Positions 7,203 to 9,433 of a stretch of 9,433 nt of DNA are shown in pieces. Numbering within the stretch: the stretch's first letter is position 1; each line of letters opens with the position of its first letter. The notes beneath the pieces were generated by a model. The model was not told where the DNA came from and did no database searches. It saw only the letters and a program-made list of their open reading frames with translations. Source of the stretch: Alphaproteobacteria bacterium (GTDB lineage: Bacteria; Pseudomonadota; Alphaproteobacteria; ATCC43930; CGMCC-115725); NCBI GenBank assembly GCA_019241915.1, contig JAFAWI010000563.1:1-9433 (forward strand). The letters run 5' to 3'. The position numbers were made by a program, and so were the translations under genes.

Positions 7203-7218
7203 AGAAAGGAGGTGATCC
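7203..7218 (+). promoter_or_regulatory. Extended Shine-Dalgarno: full complement of the 16S rRNA 3' end
   Basis: AGAAAGGAGGTGATCC is exactly complementary to the last part of alphaproteobacterial 16S rRNA (GGATCACCTCCTTTCT), 16 of 16 bases. Normal sites in this window match 4 to 6. The GGAGG core ends 7 bases before the GTG at 7220, which is ideal spacing and decides that start over the in-frame ATG at 7181. GGTGA (7211-7215) could also pair with TCACC (7225-7229), and GATCCTG (7214-7220) with CAGGATC (7258-7264), so the site may be masked by structure. Confidence 0.7.
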
Positions 7219-7219
7219 T

Positions 7220-7291
7220 GTGTCTCACCATCAACCGCGGTTCGCCGCTGCCGTGACCAGGATCCCTGCGAAAGCCGAGATCCGCGCCTGA
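7220..7291 (+). CDS. Possible 23-residue small protein
   Basis: A GTG-started frame of 23 codons ending in TGA, preceded by the strongest ribosome binding site in the window. The peptide begins VSHHQPRFAAAV and ends TRIPAKAEIRA; it is basic, has no membrane segment and no cysteine. I do not recognise a family. The C-terminal part is encoded by a REP-like palindrome (7261-7282), and peptides resembling IPAKAGIQ are commonly produced by chance translation of such repeats, which argues against that half being functional protein. The frame is flanked by its own promoter and terminator and cannot be a leader for a downstream gene, since the next gene points the other way. It may be a real small protein, a degraded gene whose end was replaced by a repeat, or a frame that is read only to load ribosomes on the RNA. 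Confidence 0.4.
   Translation: MSHHQPRFAAAVTRIPAKAEIRA
7261..7282. repeat. REP-like imperfect palindrome with GAAA loop
   Basis: GATCCCTGC (7261-7269) and GCCGAGATC (7274-7282) pair at 7 of 9 positions around a GAAA tetraloop. The layout recalls the abundant proteobacterial extragenic palindrome built on CCCGCGAAAGCGGG, here diverged. It lies within the small frame. A single copy of this type is seen in the window. Confidence 0.45.
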
Positions 7292-7304
7292 ACAAGGCGA
7301 TGTC

Positions 7305-7321
7305 GCGGCCGTAACGGCCGC
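7305..7321 (+). repeat. Perfect hairpin, 7-bp stem with TAA loop
   Basis: GCGGCCG (7305-7311), TAA, CGGCCGC (7315-7321) form a very stable stem 13 bases after the small frame stop. A second weaker stem, CCGCCG with CGGTGG around GTTATT (7319-7336 approximately), overlaps its end. These would give the small transcript a strongly structured 3' region ahead of the terminator. Confidence 0.55.
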
Positions 7322-7335
7322 CGGTTATTCGGTGG

Positions 7336-7372
7336 AAAAGGTCGTCACCTTCGGGAGACGGCCTTTTCTTTT
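7336..7372 (+). terminator. Strong intrinsic terminator, partly bidirectional
   Basis: AAAAGGTCGTC (7336-7346) pairs with GACGGCCTTTT (7357-7367) over 11 bp with one G-U. The loop can extend as CC-TTCG-GG, a stable UUCG tetraloop. CTTTT follows at 7368-7372, giving a clear + strand terminator for the small transcript. Read on the - strand it sits just after the nitroreductase stop codon and may also end that transcript, though its T-tract is only the stem's own four bases. Confidence 0.8.
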
Positions 7373-7375
7373 GTA

Positions 7376-8200
7376 TTACTTGGTCAAGTCGAAGCCGCGC
7401 GCCTTGAGCCATGCGGCAAAGCCGGCGCCTTCGGCGGACATCGCCTGCCGCGCCTTGTCTTCCGACCAGCCGTAAAATTCGGCTGTCCCGAAGATGTCCG
7501 GCGATTTCTGCCGGTCCTTGAGCGAATGGCGGGCGTCGCGCCGCCTGTCGTAATGGGCCACCACGGCGGTCGCGCCGTCGTCGTAGCGGTCGCGATGCAC
7601 CGTCACCTCCGGCGGCAGCCGCATCGAGATAAAACCTTGCTGCGCGGGGTAGCCGAGACACAGACCGGCAACCGGGAACACCTTGTCGGGCAGCGCCAGG
7701 ATGTCGCCGACCTTCTCGATATGGTTGCGCAGGACGCTGATCGGGCAAGTGCCTAGACCGAGCGTTTCGGCAGCGAGCGTCGCGGTCTGCAGCGCGAGTG
7801 CCGCATCGACCGTCGCGTTGAAGAAGCCTTCGAGTGTGCCGTTCTTGACCGGATGCGAGGTGATTCGCTCAAGCCGGCGCGCGTCGCCGAGAAAGACCAG
7901 GAAGGCCGGCGCGGTGCCGGTCCACGGCATGTCGGGGACCAGCGCCGCCAGCCGCTCTCGCTGGCCGCGGTCGTCGACCCGGATCACGCTCGCCTGCTGA
8001 TAATCGGATTTGGATGATGCCGACAGCGCCGCCGCGATCACCAGGCGCAGCACCGGCTCCGGCACCGGCCGGTCGCTGTAGCGCCGCTGCGTGCGGCGCA
8101 GCAGCACCTGCCTGATCCATGGGTTCTCCTCGGCCGTGCCGCCGAGGTCGACATCAAAGCCGAAACGCGCGGTCAGCTCGTCGCTGTAGGGTTGCGTCAT
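7376..8200 (-). CDS. NfsA-like NAD(P)H nitroreductase / flavin reductase
   Basis: A 274-residue FMN enzyme of the nitroreductase superfamily, nearest in layout to oxygen-insensitive NfsA/FRP, which reduces nitroaromatics, quinones or flavins with NAD(P)H by two-electron steps. The N-terminal LLRRTQRRYSDRPV (33-46) is the FMN phosphate-binding arginine motif. The central VDAALALQTATLAAETLGLG (131-150), VLRNHIEKV (156-164) and AGLCLGYP (178-185) followed by RLP (194-196) align with NfsA, and the C-terminal arm with YDRRRDAR (217-224) matches its extension. I chose the ATG at 8200 because GGAG at 8206-8209 precedes it by 5 bases; the frame stays open to 8326, but that extra stretch is Arg/Pro-rich and unconserved. 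It diverges from the aminotransferase gene. True substrate is unknown. Confidence 0.88.
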   Translation of the reverse strand: MTQPYSDELTARFGFDVDLGGTAEENPWIRQVLLRRTQRRYSDRPVPEPVLRLVIAAALSASSKSDYQQASVIRVDDRGQRERLAALVPDMPWTGTAPAFLVFLGDARRLERITSHPVKNGTLEGFFNATVDAALALQTATLAAETLGLGTCPISVLRNHIEKVGDILALPDKVFPVAGLCLGYPAQQGFISMRLPPEVTVHRDRYDDGATAVVAHYDRRRDARHSLKDRQKSPDIFGTAEFYGWSEDKARQAMSAEGAGFAAWLKARGFDLTK

Positions 8201-8274
8201 TGCCGCTCCATTGCGCCTGTCATCTGGGGAAGGCCCATCCCGCTTATCCGCTTGCCGGGCCGCTGAACAGTAGT

Positions 8275-8294
8275 TCCCCGGCCTTCGCCGGGGA
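8275..8294. repeat. Perfect extragenic palindrome, 8-bp stem
   Basis: TCCCCGGC (8275-8282) and GCCGGGGA (8287-8294) form a perfect stem around CTTC in the 151-base gap between divergent nitroreductase and aminotransferase genes. Such GGGGA/TCCCC palindromes recur as REP-type repeats in many alphaproteobacteria. With no T-run and no gene ending here, it is not a terminator; a REP-type element or operator is likelier. Confidence 0.55.
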
Positions 8295-8351
8295 CAGGCC
8301 TGAGAACATCGACTACAACAAGGCATTCACCCGCCGAAGGGAAGCTGCGCG

Positions 8352-9433
8352 ATGCCCGACACGCTCACCACCAACTCGCCGATCATCGCCGCGTACCGTG
8401 CCGCAACCCCGAGTTCGGCGGCGCGCGCGGCGCAGGCGCAGCATATGTTTCCCTCGGGCATTACCCACGATTCGCGCTACATCGAACCGTACGGACTCTA
8501 CATCACGCGCGCCCAGGGGCCGCGCAAATGGGATGTCGACGGCCGCTGCTATGTCGATTATTTCGGCGGCCACGGCGCGATGCTGCTCGGCCACTGCAAC
8601 CCACAAGTGATGGCAGCGGTGCACGCCCAGCTCGATCGCGGCACGCATTACGGCGCCTGCCACGAGCTGGAGATCGAGTGGGCAGATTGGGTCAAGCGGC
8701 TGATCCCGTCGGCCGAACGGGTGCGCTTTACCAGCTCGGGAACCGAGGCGACCATGATGGCGGTTCGGCTTGCCCGCGCCTTCAGCGGCAAGGCCAAGAT
8801 CGTTCGCTTCAACTACCACTTCCACGGCTGGCATGACCACATGACGACCGGTCACGCCTCGCACTTCGACGGCACCCCGACGACCGGCGTGCTCGACGCG
8901 GTCGCCGGCAACGTCCTGCTGTGCGACCAGAACGACGAGACCGGTCTCGCCCGCATGCTGGAGCAGCATGAGGGCGAGGTCGCGGCGGCGATCATCGAGC
9001 CGACCGGCGCCAATGGCGGGCGGCTGCCGATCGACCCCGAGTTTCTGCACGCGCTGCGCCGGCTGACGGCCGAGCACGGCGTCCTGCTGATTTTTGACGA
9101 AGTGGTCAACGGCTTCCGTGTGTCCCCGGGCGGCGCGCAGCAGGCCTACGGCATCAAACCCGATTTGACGACATTGGCAAAAATCCTCGCCGGGGGGTTG
9201 CCGGGCGGCGCTGTGGCCGGCCGCAAGGACATCCTCGACCTGCTCGATTTCAAGGCGACGCAGGAGACCGGCAAGGAGAAGATCAACCATCCCGGCACGT
9301 TCAACGCCAACCCGCTATCGGCCGCGGCCGGCATCGCGACCTTGAAGCAGGTCGCCGAGACCGACGCGTGCGCCAAGGCCAACGCCTATGGCGACGCGCT
9401 GCGCCGGCGACTCAACGAGGTGTTCGAGGAGGA
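8352..9433 (+). CDS. Class III aminotransferase, GSA-aminotransferase-like (3' end missing)
   Basis: The first 360 codons of a PLP-dependent class III aminotransferase; the gene runs off the window, and relatives are about 430-460 residues. The PLP Schiff-base lysine is Lys277 in LAKILAGGLPGGA, Asp249 in LLIFDEVV contacts the pyridine nitrogen, and SSGTEAT (128-134) binds phosphate. FNYHFHGWHD (153-162) is the usual aromatic stacking region. AAGGGAAG at 8337-8344 lies 7 bases before the ATG, and the product starts naturally. The closest pattern is glutamate-1-semialdehyde 2,1-aminomutase, but alphaproteobacteria usually make aminolevulinate by the C4 route, so a paralogue acting on another amino compound is more likely than HemL. 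It diverges from the nitroreductase gene. Family is firm; substrate is not. Confidence 0.92.
   Translation, partial: MPDTLTTNSPIIAAYRAATPSSAARAAQAQHMFPSGITHDSRYIEPYGLYITRAQGPRKWDVDGRCYVDYFGGHGAMLLGHCNPQVMAAVHAQLDRGTHYGACHELEIEWADWVKRLIPSAERVRFTSSGTEATMMAVRLARAFSGKAKIVRFNYHFHGWHDHMTTGHASHFDGTPTTGVLDAVAGNVLLCDQNDETGLARMLEQHEGEVAAAIIEPTGANGGRLPIDPEFLHALRRLTAEHGVLLIFDEVVNGFRVSPGGAQQAYGIKPDLTTLAKILAGGLPGGAVAGRKDILDLLDFKATQETGKEKINHPGTFNANPLSAAAGIATLKQVAETDACAKANAYGDALRRRLNEVFEE

Larger units (their letters stand above)
7023..7375. other. 353-base intergenic region with a self-contained + strand transcription unit
   Basis: This gap separates two - strand genes, yet its signals read on the + strand: a promoter (7153-7182), a complete Shine-Dalgarno (7203-7218), a 23-codon frame (7220-7291), hairpins at 7261-7282 and 7305-7321, and an intrinsic terminator (7336-7372). 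The predicted transcript is about 180 bases. The left part (7023-7150) should also hold the promoter of the - strand hydrolase operon, but I found no convincing -35/-10 there. Confidence 0.55.

Noticed and set aside
7203..7218. Fragment of a 16S rRNA gene on the - strand
   Set aside because: The match to the 16S 3' end stops at exactly 16 bases; the flanking bases differ on both sides, and the site sits at ideal distance from a start codon on the other strand.
7055..7219. N-terminal extension of the small frame to an ATG at 7055 or 7181
   Set aside because: The 7055 start lies upstream of the predicted promoter, and the 7181 ATG overlaps the predicted -10; the strong Shine-Dalgarno points to the GTG at 7220.
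6081..7256. 391-codon + strand open frame
   Set aside because: It lies antisense to the hydrolase and dehydratase genes, has no recognisable domain, and is explained by high GC keeping antisense frames open.
7220..7372. Leader peptide and attenuator controlling a downstream gene
   Set aside because: The next gene after the terminator is on the opposite strand, so there is nothing for the attenuator to regulate.
8201..8326. 42-residue N-terminal extension of the nitroreductase
   Set aside because: Composition is low-complexity Arg/Pro/Cys, it runs through the palindrome at 8275-8294, and a good ribosome binding site precedes the ATG at 8200.
8313..9290. 325-codon - strand open frame
   Set aside because: It is antisense to the aminotransferase, which has all its catalytic motifs; the reverse product shows no domain.

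Overview
The window is GC-rich chromosomal DNA, apart from about 280 A/T-richer bases at its left edge. It reads as a free-living alphaproteobacterium. The encapsulated-ferritin protein closely resembles my memory of the Rhodospirillum rubrum protein, and a 16-base stretch at 7203-7218 is the exact complement of the 3' end of alphaproteobacterial 16S rRNA. The genus cannot be fixed from the sequence. I see no transposase, integrase, CRISPR array, tRNA or rRNA gene.

Left part (1-2774, all + strand): a non-coding upstream region with small repeats (1-280); an acyl-CoA dehydrogenase (281-1417); a spacer with a hairpin and A/T-rich dyads (1418-1545); then a tight two-gene operon, encapsulated ferritin-like protein (1546-1926) and family 1 encapsulin shell (1932-2774). 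Together these two encode an iron-storage nanocompartment: the ferroxidase carries a C-terminal LGIGDL targeting motif that should dock it inside the HK97-fold shell.

Middle part (2775-7022): an FAD-dependent oxidoreductase on the - strand whose stop codon abuts the encapsulin stop with no gap; a divergent 119-base intergenic region; a Rieske non-haem iron oxygenase alpha subunit on the + strand (3989-5257); then on the - strand a probable two-gene operon, an alpha/beta hydrolase (7022-6234) overlapping a fold-type II PLP threonine dehydratase-like enzyme (6247-5276). These look like accessory catabolic genes acting on organic or amino acids. No shared pathway can be proved from the window.

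Right part (7023-9433): a 353-base intergenic region holds the least ordinary signal. It contains a self-contained + strand transcription unit with a plausible sigma70-type promoter, an unusually extended Shine-Dalgarno, a 23-codon reading frame, several hairpins including a REP-like palindrome inside the frame, and a strong intrinsic terminator. It is followed by an NfsA-like nitroreductase (- strand, 8200-7376) and, divergently, a class III (GSA-aminotransferase-like) aminotransferase that runs off the window end (8352 onward).
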